A stretch of 64,000 bases of DNA from Candidatus Neptunochlamydia vexilliferae (lineage in GTDB: Bacteria > Chlamydiota > Chlamydiia > Chlamydiales > Simkaniaceae). The notes beneath the pieces were generated by a model that saw only the letters and a list, made by a program, of their open reading frames with translations, was not told the origin of the DNA and did no database searches. Where the stretch lies: NCBI RefSeq assembly GCF_015356785.1, contig NZ_JAAEJV010000002.1, positions 33,948 to 97,947 of the forward strand, written 5' to 3'. The position numbers were made by a program, and so were the translations under genes. Positions 51,865 through 59,498 of this stretch are shown here, one piece after another (position 1 is the stretch's first letter; each line of letters starts with the position of its first letter).

Positions 51865-53076
51865 ATGGACCAAAAAACTTCCTTTACTCGTTTTCTTCCC
51901 TTTCTCATTTTAATCAGTTTTGTCTCGTTTTTAAATATTTTGGCACGAGTGATTTTCCCTGCCCTTTCCCCCTACATTTGTGAGGAGATGAACCTTTGCC
52001 ATGGAGACACGGGAAATCTCTTCTTTGTCCTGTCGGTTGGCTTTGCAATTACCCTTTTTGGTTCGCAGTTTCTCTCGTCAAAAATTTCCCATAAGATGAC
52101 AGTCATTTTTTCGATCTTGTCGACCGGGTTTGCCCTCGTTTTGACCTCTTATGCAGAGAGTTTTCAGTTCTTCCGTTTTTGCCTTTTTTTAGTGGGGCTT
52201 TGCTCAGGTTTTTTTATCCCTTCGGCAGTGGCAATGATCCGAAACGCTACCCCCGAAGGTCACTTGGGAAAAGCTTTTGGAATCTTTGCAACGGCTCAAA
52301 GTGTGGCCTTTATTTTTGGTCCCGTCATCGTTCAAAATACAATTGGTCTTTTTACCTGGCAGCAGATCCTGAATGGAAGTGGCCTCATTTCAAGTCTCAT
52401 TAGTATTGTCCTTTTCTTCCTCATTAGGCAGGGAAATGAAAGGGGAGAGCCGATCACCTTAAACTTTGCGAAAAATGTCTTTTCCTGGCCTTCATTTTGG
52501 ATCCTAATCGTTCTTCTTTGCGTTGCCAACGGACTCAATATCGGGATTTACAATATGGCCCCCGACTACTTCCAGCGGCATGGCCTTATCGATAAAGGTG
52601 CGGTCTATAAGCTCATTATCATTGCCCGCATTTTAAGCTTTGGAACAGCGATTGCTGCAGGGATCCTTGCCGATCGGTTTGGCCTTAAGCGGTCAATGGT
52701 CCTTGCCTTTGTCTTTTGCGGGATCCTCACCTCGATGATGGGAACGATGACCCCTTCGGGCTCCCTTCTTCTCTTTACCCTCCAATCTCCCATGGCTGCT
52801 TGCCTGATGCCCTTAATCCATTTTGCGGTGGCAACCATTGTTCCTCCGGAGAAAAATGCTGCGATCGTTTCGATCAGCGCCCCCTTTGGGTTCTTAATGG
52901 GAGCGGGGGTTCTCCCTCAACTCCTCGGCTTTTTGGGTGACTTTAACCTCTACGAACAAGGGTTTGTCCTCTTTGGCTTTACCGCTCTCCTATCGGGGGT
53001 TCTTTTCAACACTAATGCTGTCTACAAACATGTCGCCTTCAGCCAAGCAAAAAGCGCAGAGAGCGCACCTGGATAG
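51865..53076 (+). CDS. Major facilitator superfamily transporter
   Basis: 403 residues with about 12 helices. N-terminal LPFLILISFVSFLNILARVI, the loop KISHKMTVIF in the position of motif A, GLCSGFFIPSAVAMIRNATP (helix 4-5 region, typical of MFS sugar/phosphate or drug carriers), and ADRFGLKRSMVLAFVF as the second motif A. Substrate not predictable. The stop codon lies in the left arm of the inverted repeat before hemH. Confidence 0.85.
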   Translation: MDQKTSFTRFLPFLILISFVSFLNILARVIFPALSPYICEEMNLCHGDTGNLFFVLSVGFAITLFGSQFLSSKISHKMTVIFSILSTGFALVLTSYAESFQFFRFCLFLVGLCSGFFIPSAVAMIRNATPEGHLGKAFGIFATAQSVAFIFGPVIVQNTIGLFTWQQILNGSGLISSLISIVLFFLIRQGNERGEPITLNFAKNVFSWPSFWILIVLLCVANGLNIGIYNMAPDYFQRHGLIDKGAVYKLIIIARILSFGTAIAAGILADRFGLKRSMVLAFVFCGILTSMMGTMTPSGSLLLFTLQSPMAACLMPLIHFAVATIVPPEKNAAIVSISAPFGFLMGAGVLPQLLGFLGDFNLYEQGFVLFGFTALLSGVLFNTNAVYKHVAFSQAKSAESAPG

Positions 53077-53146
53077 AGATTTTTAATGCAAATTGACCCA
53101 TCTTTTCTACTCTGGCGCCCTCTCAAAATCTCTATCAAGGTGCGCT
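53062..53146. repeat. 85-bp inverted repeat between the MFS gene and hemH
   Basis: AGCGCACCTGGATAGAGATT (from 53062) and its complement ending at 53146 (AATCTCTATCAAGGTGCGCT) pair with one mismatch in 22. The left arm includes the MFS stop TAG; hemH ATG begins two bases after the right arm. No second copy seen in the window. Confidence 0.75.
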
Positions 53147-53147
53147 A

Positions 53148-54134
53148 ATGTCTATTGGTGTTCTCCTTGTTAACCTAGGGACCCCAACCTCTTCAGCCCC
53201 TTCCGATGTTAAACGTTACCTCACTGAATTTCTCACCGATGGACGGGTGATCGACCTTCCCCCTTTAAAGCGGAACCTCCTTGTGAGGGGAATCATCGTT
53301 CCCAAACGGTATAAAGAGTCGGCAAAGCTTTACCAATCGATATGGACCAAGGAAGGGTCTCCCTTACTTGTCTATGGCAAAAAAGTAGAGGCTCTTCTTC
53401 AGGAAAAGCTCGGTGAGGCCTACCAAGTAAAACTTGCGATGCGCTACCAAACCCCGTCGATCGAAGAGGGGTTAAACGCCTTAAAGGTAAGCAAAAAACT
53501 CATCATTCTTCCTCTCTTTCCTCAGTATGCTTCCGCGACAACCGGCTCGGTTCACCAAAAGGTTTTCGACATCCTTTCCAATTGGGAGGTGATCCCCGAA
53601 GTTCGCTTTATCGATCAATATGCGAGCCACCCCACCCTCATCGATGCTTTTTGCGCGAGGGGGAAAGAGTATGACCTCGAAAGTTATGATCACATTGTCT
53701 TTAGTTATCATGGCCTTCCAGAAAGACAACTCCGCAAAGCCGATCAGACCGGAACCTGCCTAAAAACCACCGACTGCTGCCAGAAAAATCCTCGCTGCTA
53801 TGCCGCCCAATGCCTTGCCACAACAAAGGCCATTGTAAAGCGGCTTTACATCTCCCCGGAAAAGTGGAGTCACTGTTTTCAGTCGCGGCTTGGCAAAGAC
53901 CCTTGGATCAAGCCTTATACCGGCCCTGTTCTCCAGTCTCTTGTCGAAAAAGGGGCGAAGCGGGTCCTTGTTTTTTGCCCTGCATTTGTGGCTGATTGTT
54001 TAGAGACGCTTGAGGAGATTGGGAGTCAATATCGCAAAGAGTTTACTGAAGCAGGAGGGGAGGTTCTCGACTTGGTCCGAGGGCTCAATGACCACCCCAA
54101 ATGGATCGACACCCTAGAGGAATTAGTGAGGTGA
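53148..54134 (+). CDS. hemH: Ferrochelatase
   Basis: Inserts Fe2+ into protoporphyrin IX (or coproporphyrin in some lineages). 328 residues: [20 protein letters not shown], the catalytic His segment [12 protein letters not shown], and the C-terminal [19 protein letters not shown] Cys group ([22 protein letters not shown]) in mid-protein is of the type found in some ferrochelatases and could hold a [2Fe-2S] cluster, although canonical ligands are C-terminal, so this is uncertain. Start adjoins the 85-bp inverted repeat. Confidence 0.93.
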   Translation: MSIGVLLVNLGTPTSSAPSDVKRYLTEFLTDGRVIDLPPLKRNLLVRGIIVPKRYKESAKLYQSIWTKEGSPLLVYGKKVEALLQEKLGEAYQVKLAMRYQTPSIEEGLNALKVSKKLIILPLFPQYASATTGSVHQKVFDILSNWEVIPEVRFIDQYASHPTLIDAFCARGKEYDLESYDHIVFSYHGLPERQLRKADQTGTCLKTTDCCQKNPRCYAAQCLATTKAIVKRLYISPEKWSHCFQSRLGKDPWIKPYTGPVLQSLVEKGAKRVLVFCPAFVADCLETLEEIGSQYRKEFTEAGGEVLDLVRGLNDHPKWIDTLEELVR

Positions 54135-54139
54135 TGGTG

Positions 54140-54292
54140 TGTTTAGCGGACAGCTCACCGCGTTCGTTTCTGTGCCCTCCGGGCTTGAACTCACGTCAGT
54201 TCGCGGGGGAAGAAAAAAAACTCTCCAGTGAACGGACATGGCTTCGAAGCCGGAGGCGGAGAAAAGCCGTGCCGTGAGCTGTCCGCGGCTTC
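54140..54292. repeat. Family 3 inverted pair, second location
   Basis: GCGGACAGCTCACCGCGTTC (54144 on) opens a decayed unit; 54224-54292 is a well-preserved unit in reverse orientation, nearly identical to 50832-50897 (GAACGGACATGGCTTCG ... GTGAGCTGTCCGCG). The rest of the 360-bp gap (to 54495) has a GGGGCGCCAGCCCC hairpin and no convincing gene. Confidence 0.7.
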
Positions 54293-54495
54293 AAGATGGT
54301 TGTGTAAAATCGGCATGAAGGAGGGGTGGATCAGTGCTTCGCACGGCCCCCCGAGGAAGGTCGATTTGGCTTGCCAGATTGAAGCTCAAGGGGCAGCGGG
54401 GGCGCCAGCCCCGACAGGTCTATATATGGATAAATGGATTTTTCAACTGGTTAATTTCTTAAATTTTCTCTTGCACAAACCGTCAATTAACTAAC

Positions 54496-54658
54496 TAAGG
54501 AGCTGGGCAAAAATAACTTATACATTTCTGCAACCATAACATCTTCATCTGCTTTGTTGCAACTCCTTGAAAGCTAATAAGCTTCCTGCGGATTTGCGCC
54601 GCGCAGCTAAAGCGCTATGGCACCAGAAATGCATGAGTTATTTTTGCCCAGCTCCTAA
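54496..54658. repeat. Family 2 palindromic element, copy 2
   Basis: 163 bp. Ends TAAGGAGCTGGGCAAAAATA and, from the other side, TTAGGAGCTGGGCAAAAATA; about 28 of the outer 31 positions pair. Centre AAGCT-AATA-AGCTT, where copy 1 has AAACT-AACA-AGTTT: a compensatory pair change. The stop codon of the downstream minus-strand gene (54655-54657) is within the right end. Confidence 0.85.
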
Positions 54659-55305
54659 TTGATCTGTTTGGAGAAAAGGGTGATGGTGCTTAAGGGGGTG
54701 TTCGGCCCCTCATTAGCCATGTACTTAAGGAGGTCGCCTGCTTGAGGATCAAACCAAAGATCAGCATGCCAAAACATCTTCTTGAAGCCGGTCAGGGTGA
54801 GCTTCACCCGGAGAGCCTCATAGGTTTTGCCATGAATTTCTAAGGTCTCATACCGCTGCTTCGTCGCAACCATATTGTGGAGGCTCATCTTCTTGGGATG
54901 GACAATCGAGAAGGTAAACGATCGATTGTCAGAGTGGATAAAAGGCTTGAAACAGAAATCAAACTCCTGAACCCAAGCATTATTCCCAATGTGGAACTCC
55001 CTCACACTCTTTTCCCCATTAACCTCTTGAGTGGCAATCAGGTGAGCCCCATCTCTTAAAACGGTATAGGTATTGCTTTGATTCTTGATCGCATAGGTAA
55101 AACACTGGGTGACCCGCTCCGGAGTGGCGATGATCTTTGTTTGACCTGTGAGGCTTTCCCCTATAATGTGGAGCATATCGTCACTCTTTTTGAGATCAAG
55201 TGTCCAGGTTGTTTTTGAGGTCCGCCCCTCCAAATCTTTGTTATAGATATAGGTGACCTCGGCAAAAAGACTCGAACAGACAAGTAAAAAAACGATGATT
55301 TTCAT
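54655..55305 (-). CDS. Secreted protein of unknown function
   Basis: I choose the ATG at 55305 (MKIIVFLLVCSSLFAEVTYI), giving a signal peptide cleaved after FA; the longer frame from 55323 hides it. 216 residues, mature part beta-rich: TSKTTWTLDLKKSDDMLHII, then SVREFHIGNNAWVQEFDF and LWFDPQAGDLLKYMANEG near the end. The last segment resembles periplasmic DUF3108-like proteins, in which a substrate-carrying beta sandwich ends with a Trp/Phe-Asp-Pro motif; weak. Divergent from the cyclophilin gene with 70 bp between starts. Confidence 0.6.
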   Translation of the reverse strand: MKIIVFLLVCSSLFAEVTYIYNKDLEGRTSKTTWTLDLKKSDDMLHIIGESLTGQTKIIATPERVTQCFTYAIKNQSNTYTVLRDGAHLIATQEVNGEKSVREFHIGNNAWVQEFDFCFKPFIHSDNRSFTFSIVHPKKMSLHNMVATKQRYETLEIHGKTYEALRVKLTLTGFKKMFWHADLWFDPQAGDLLKYMANEGPNTPLSTITLFSKQIN

Positions 55306-55375
55306 ATTTTCGGTGTATAACACCTTGCGCTTTTTTTGTCCTCTATCTAAAATGAGTTATCTATTTGGAGGTATT

Positions 55376-55924
55376 ATGAAATATCTATTTGGACTGCTTT
55401 TATGCATGTTTTCTCTATTTGCTAAAGAACAAGGAGACACTATGGCAAAGACCCACCCGATTATCGTGATGGAAACCACTCAAGGAACCATCGAACTGGA
55501 ACTTAGACCTGACGTTGCCCCTAAGGCCTGTGAAAATATGATAAAACTTGCTGAACAAGGGTACTATAATGGGATTATCTTCCACCGTGTCATTCCAAAG
55601 TTTATGATTCAAGGTGGAGACCCCACCGGAACAGGACGGGGCGGCGAGTCGGTTTGGGGAAAACCCTTTGCTGACGAATGCACCCCAAGCCTCACCTTTA
55701 GCGAAGAGGGACTCCTTGCTATGGCCAATGCCGGCCCAGGGACCAACGGAAGCCAGTTCTTCATCACCACAGCTGAAACCCCGTGGCTCAATGGAAACCA
55801 CACCATTTTCGGGAAGGTGGTTAAGGGCTACGATATTGTCCAAAAGATCGAAAAGGTCGAAACAGGAATGGGCGACAAACCTGTCAAAGAACAGAAAATC
55901 ATCAAGATGTATGTAAAGAAATGA
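55376..55924 (+). CDS. Exported cyclophilin-type peptidyl-prolyl isomerase
   Basis: Start at the ATG at 55376, with GGAGG upstream, giving MKYLFGLLLCMFSLFAKEQG as signal peptide. The 182-residue protein has the cyclophilin core: NGIIFHRVIPKFMIQGGDPT (catalytic Arg), ESVWGKPFADE, LAMANAGPGTNGSQFFIT and NGNHTIFGKVVKG. Acts on periplasmic or surface proteins. It is first in the dap operon, overlapping dapB by 4 bp, though functionally separate. Confidence 0.92.
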   Translation: MKYLFGLLLCMFSLFAKEQGDTMAKTHPIIVMETTQGTIELELRPDVAPKACENMIKLAEQGYYNGIIFHRVIPKFMIQGGDPTGTGRGGESVWGKPFADECTPSLTFSEEGLLAMANAGPGTNGSQFFITTAETPWLNGNHTIFGKVVKGYDIVQKIEKVETGMGDKPVKEQKIIKMYVKK

Positions 55925-56571
55925 AAATAGCGCTCATCGGTTATGGAAAGATGGGGCGGGCGGTCCATGAGATCGCCCGAGAAAGGGGGCACGAGTGCTC
56001 TTTGATCTATCATCCAGATGCAGATGTGTGTATCGACTTTACCGAGCCAGGAGCGGTCCGGGGAACGCTCGAGCTCCTCGCTCCAGCCAAGACCCCTTGG
56101 GTCCTCGGCACAACCGGATGGAGCCAGGAAGAGGTTTTGCCCCTTGTTCGAGAGAGAGAAATCCCTCTTCTGTATGGCCCTAACTTTTCTTTCGGTATCG
56201 CCCTTTTCCGCCGTCTCGTTCGGACAAGTGCGGCGCTCATGGGAGAGCGGTATCGGGTCAGCGGTACCGAAATCCACCACACCGAAAAAAAAGATGCCCC
56301 TTCCGGAACAGCCTTAAAGCTCATGGAAGACATTTCAGGCCTCTCCTTTGATAGTATTCGGGAAAATGGGGAGGTAGGAACCCACCAGATCACCTTTGAC
56401 TCGGAAGAGGATCAGATCGAGCTCACCCACCAGGCAAAAAGTCGGATGGGCTATGCAAAAGGGGCCGTCTTGGCTGCCGAATGGCTTGCCGACAAGGGGG
56501 GAGTCTTTACCTTTGACGATTATATAGAAGAGGCAATGCAAGGATGTTTAAAGGCGTCATCACCGCTTTAG
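55921..56571 (+). CDS. dapB: 4-Hydroxy-tetrahydrodipicolinate reductase
   Basis: 216 residues, shorter than the usual 240-270, as in other chlamydiae. NAD(P)H site IALIGYGKMGRAVHEIA at the N-terminus; ALIGTTGW-type loop reads VLGTTGWSQEE; the catalytic motif is GTEIHHTEKKDAPSGTALKL (His pair, Lys). Second step after dapA in lysine/DAP synthesis. Overlaps the ppi and dapA genes by 4 and 28 bp. Confidence 0.92.
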   Translation: MKIALIGYGKMGRAVHEIARERGHECSLIYHPDADVCIDFTEPGAVRGTLELLAPAKTPWVLGTTGWSQEEVLPLVREREIPLLYGPNFSFGIALFRRLVRTSAALMGERYRVSGTEIHHTEKKDAPSGTALKLMEDISGLSFDSIRENGEVGTHQITFDSEEDQIELTHQAKSRMGYAKGAVLAAEWLADKGGVFTFDDYIEEAMQGCLKASSPL

Positions 56572-57386
56572 TTACCCCTTTTAAGGAGGGCCATCTCGAT
56601 GAACAGGGCTTTCGAGAAAATATCTGGTTTCAGCTCGAAGAGGGAGCCGATGCTCTCCTCGCGCTGGGAACTACCGGCGAAGGGGCCACCCTCACCCCAG
56701 GAGAGCGGAAACGGGTCATTGAAATTCTTGTCGAAGAAAGCAAAGTTCCCCCCCTAGTGGAAGTGGGCGACAACTCGACAGCCCGCGCGGTTACCAAAAT
56801 CCAAGAGGCGGAAAAGATGGGGGTCCAAGGGGTTTTGGCAATCGCTCCTTATTACAACCGCCCCACCCAAGAAGGACTCTTTCGCCACTTTGAAATCCTC
56901 GCTGCTGAAAGCTCTCTTCCTATAATCCTCTATAACCAGCCTAAGCGGACCGGCGTCTCGTTTACCGTAGAAACGCTTACCCGCTTAGCTGAAATTAAAA
57001 ATATCGTCGGGATTAAAGATGCCTCGGGTTCGATCCCCTTTGCTGCGGCAGTAATGCACGCCTTGCCCAACTTTCTTTTTTTTGCGGGAGATGATCTGAT
57101 GGCTCTTCCCCTCATGACAATTGGCGCTACAGGTGTGGTGTCGGTCCTTAGTAATTTAATGCCCCAAAAGATGTCTGAAATGGTCCGCACGCAAGACCGC
57201 AATCTTTACCGCGAGCTCTATCCCTTTATGGCCTTTTCTCAAGTCGAAACCAATCCCATTCCGATTAAAGCCATGATGGAGAAAGCAGGTCTTGCAGCAG
57301 GGGAGTGTCGCCTTCCCCTAACCCCTTTAAGTTCCGAGAATCAACAAAAAGTAGAAGCATGGATAAACTCTCAGTTGGTCTCTTAG
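56544..57386 (+). CDS. dapA: 4-Hydroxy-tetrahydrodipicolinate synthase
   Basis: 280-residue TIM-barrel aldolase: TALVTPFKEGHLDEQGF, LALGTTGEGATLTPGERKRV, APYYNRPTQEGLFRHF, IILYNQPKRTGVSF (Tyr), and the Schiff-base lysine in NIVGIKDASGSIP. Condenses pyruvate with aspartate semialdehyde. Overlaps dapB and asd. Confidence 0.94.
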   Translation: MFKGVITALVTPFKEGHLDEQGFRENIWFQLEEGADALLALGTTGEGATLTPGERKRVIEILVEESKVPPLVEVGDNSTARAVTKIQEAEKMGVQGVLAIAPYYNRPTQEGLFRHFEILAAESSLPIILYNQPKRTGVSFTVETLTRLAEIKNIVGIKDASGSIPFAAAVMHALPNFLFFAGDDLMALPLMTIGATGVVSVLSNLMPQKMSEMVRTQDRNLYRELYPFMAFSQVETNPIPIKAMMEKAGLAAGECRLPLTPLSSENQQKVEAWINSQLVS

Positions 57387-58225
57387 GAGGAAGGGGCCTC
57401 GTTGGGCAAACCTATGTCAAACTTCTTGAAGAGCACCCCCTTTTTAAGCTTGCCTTTATGCCAAGTCGCGAAGAACTTCCCGATGTAGAAAAAGCAAAAG
57501 GGTGCGCCCTGATTTTTTCAGCACTTCCCAATGAAGCAGCAGAAAAGATCGATCCCCTTTATGCGGCGGCTGGCTTTCCCGTCTTTGCATCGGCCTCTTG
57601 CCATCGGATGAACCATCCTCTGATCATCCCGGAAATTAACGGCGCAAAATTAAAAGAGTTGAGAGGGGGTTTTATCGTTTCAAAGCCCAACTGCACCCTC
57701 CAAAGTATGCTCCTTCCTCTTTATCCCTTGCACCAGCGGTTCACTCTAAAGAGCATTGCCGTCACCTTTTTGCAAGCGATCAGTGGCGCTGGAGCCGGCT
57801 TTGAACTCGAAGATAATGTCCTTCCCTTTATCGCCGGGGAAGAGGAAAAATGTTTAGAAGAGACCCGTAAAATTTTAGAGATGCCTACCCTTCCCATTTC
57901 TGTCCATTGCACCCGCGTTCCTGTTTCTCATGGACACCTGGCTTGTATCTCGGCTTCTTTTGAAACAAAGCCCACCCTGAGCGAAGTGAAAGAAGCTTGG
58001 GAAAGTTTCGGCCCCTTAACATATCGAGAAGAAGAGGACCGCCCCCAACCCCACCTTGACCTTGGCGCGGGGATGGAGATCTCTTTGGGACGCCTCCGTT
58101 CGTGTCCTCTTTTTGATATTCGCTTTACCGCCCTTTCTCACAACCTCATCCGAGGAGCCGCAGGTGGGGGACTTTTAACCGCGCAACACTGGATAGAATA
58201 TGCTCAAGCGTCATGCAGCCTTTGA
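57359..58225 (+). CDS. asd: Aspartate-semialdehyde dehydrogenase
   Basis: Start at ATG 57359 (MDKLSVGLLGGRGLVGQTYV), inside the 3' end of dapA. NADP site GLLGGRGLVGQ; catalytic Cys in SKPNCTLQSMLL; His in RVPVSHGHLACISASF. The 288-residue enzyme is short: ASADH usually has 330-370. No lysC (aspartokinase) gene is adjacent, so the pathway's first enzyme must be elsewhere. Overlaps dapL by 26 bp. Confidence 0.9.
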   Translation: MDKLSVGLLGGRGLVGQTYVKLLEEHPLFKLAFMPSREELPDVEKAKGCALIFSALPNEAAEKIDPLYAAAGFPVFASASCHRMNHPLIIPEINGAKLKELRGGFIVSKPNCTLQSMLLPLYPLHQRFTLKSIAVTFLQAISGAGAGFELEDNVLPFIAGEEEKCLEETRKILEMPTLPISVHCTRVPVSHGHLACISASFETKPTLSEVKEAWESFGPLTYREEEDRPQPHLDLGAGMEISLGRLRSCPLFDIRFTALSHNLIRGAAGGGLLTAQHWIEYAQASCSL

Positions 58226-59366
58226 AAAACTTAGCCCTTCTTACCTTTTTCCCGAAATTCAGCGGCGGAAAGAGGCCTACCTGAAGGAAAACCCCGATAC
58301 CGAACTGATCAGTTTTGGCATTGGAGATACCGTTTTGCCCCTTCCCCCTGTCATTGCCGAAGCGTTAGCGCGCGCAGCCCTCGAGCTTGGAACCGAAAAA
58401 GGGTACACCGGCTATGGAAAAGAGCAGGGACTCCGCCCTTTACGCGAGGGGCTTGTTTCCCGTTTTTATCCCCAATTTTCTCCCGATGAAACCTTCATCT
58501 CCGATGGAGCCAAAAGTGACCTGGGCCGCCTCCAAGCTCTTTTTGGAGGAAACCTCACCGTGGGGATCCAAGATCCAGCCTATCCCGTCTACTTCGATGG
58601 AAGCATCCTCCAAGGGGTAGAGGAGATCAAACTTCTCCCTTGCACTCCCAAAAACAACTTCTTCCCCACCCTACCTTCAGGCATCGATCTTCTCTACTTC
58701 TGCAACCCCAACAACCCGACCGGTAAAGCGTGCACTCACGAAGAGCTCGAAAAGATCGTCGCCTATGCCAAGAAAAACAACACCCTCATCCTTTACGACA
58801 GCGCCTACGCCGCCTTTATCCAAGACCCCAACCTCCCCAAAACGATCTACGAGATTCCCGGCGCTGAAGAAGTGGCGATAGAAATCGGTTCCTTCTCCAA
58901 GATGGCTGGCTTTACCGGGATCCGTCTTGGCTGGACCGTCATCCCCCAAAAGCTCACCTTTTCCTGCGGAAGTCCCATCGCCAAAGACTTTCACCGCTTC
59001 GCCTCGACCATTTTCAACGGCGCCTCCAACATCGCCCAAAAAGGGGGGATCGCTGCTCTCACCGATACTGGCTACGCCGCCCTCCAAAACAACATCACCT
59101 ACACCCAAGAAAATGCCGCTCTCCTCAAAGAGGCCTTTTCGAAAATGGGTTACACCGTCTACGGCGGGGATAATGCTCCCTACCTCTGGATCGCCACTCC
59201 CGGCCGCCAATCGTGGGATGTTTTCCAAGAGTTTCTTGAGGAGAAGCACCTGATCGTCACCCCCGGCAAAGGGTACGGCCCCTCGGGTGAGCACTTTATC
59301 CGAGCAAGCGCCTTTGGGTACCGCTCCACACTTCAGAAAATAATCGCTGAGAGACAAAATGTATGA
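58200..59366 (+). CDS. dapL: LL-diaminopimelate aminotransferase
   Basis: 388-residue class I PLP aminotransferase making LL-DAP from tetrahydrodipicolinate in one step, so dapD, dapC and dapE are not needed. Evidence: YLFPEIQRRKEAYLKENPDT at the N-terminus (characteristic of DapL), CNPNNPTGKACTHEEL, YDSAYAAFIQDP, and the PLP lysine in EIGSFSKMAGFTGIRLGW. Chlamydiae and plants share this enzyme. Last intact gene of the dap operon before the mobile region. Confidence 0.93.
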   Translation: MLKRHAAFEKLSPSYLFPEIQRRKEAYLKENPDTELISFGIGDTVLPLPPVIAEALARAALELGTEKGYTGYGKEQGLRPLREGLVSRFYPQFSPDETFISDGAKSDLGRLQALFGGNLTVGIQDPAYPVYFDGSILQGVEEIKLLPCTPKNNFFPTLPSGIDLLYFCNPNNPTGKACTHEELEKIVAYAKKNNTLILYDSAYAAFIQDPNLPKTIYEIPGAEEVAIEIGSFSKMAGFTGIRLGWTVIPQKLTFSCGSPIAKDFHRFASTIFNGASNIAQKGGIAALTDTGYAALQNNITYTQENAALLKEAFSKMGYTVYGGDNAPYLWIATPGRQSWDVFQEFLEEKHLIVTPGKGYGPSGEHFIRASAFGYRSTLQKIIAERQNV

Positions 59367-59425
59367 TGAAAAATCCGAGGTTGAAGCGATTCAGAGTTTA
59401 GAAAGTAAAAAACCAGATACATAGA
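59360..59425 (+). pseudogene. 21-residue leftover frame after dapL
   Basis: ATG overlapping the dapL end, product MYDEKSEVEAIQSLESKKPD plus Thr, then stop. Coupled position suggests it was the start of a further operon gene cut off by the mobile elements beginning at 59499. Identity unknown. Confidence 0.3.
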
Positions 59426-59498
59426 AAAATTTGTCACGCACTGCATAGTAATTTCAAAAAGTAAAAGCGCGGTCCTAAAATTTGGCATGATTCAAAAG

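Noticed and set aside
54228..54494. 88-codon frame downstream of hemH
   Set aside because: Begins inside a family 3 palindrome unit and has no family resemblance; explained by the repeat.
59440..59498. Target-site duplication or second IS3 end next to the intron
   Set aside because: CGGTCCTAAAATTTGGC has only loose likeness to the IS3 left end TGGTCCCATAAATTAGAGCC; not convincing.
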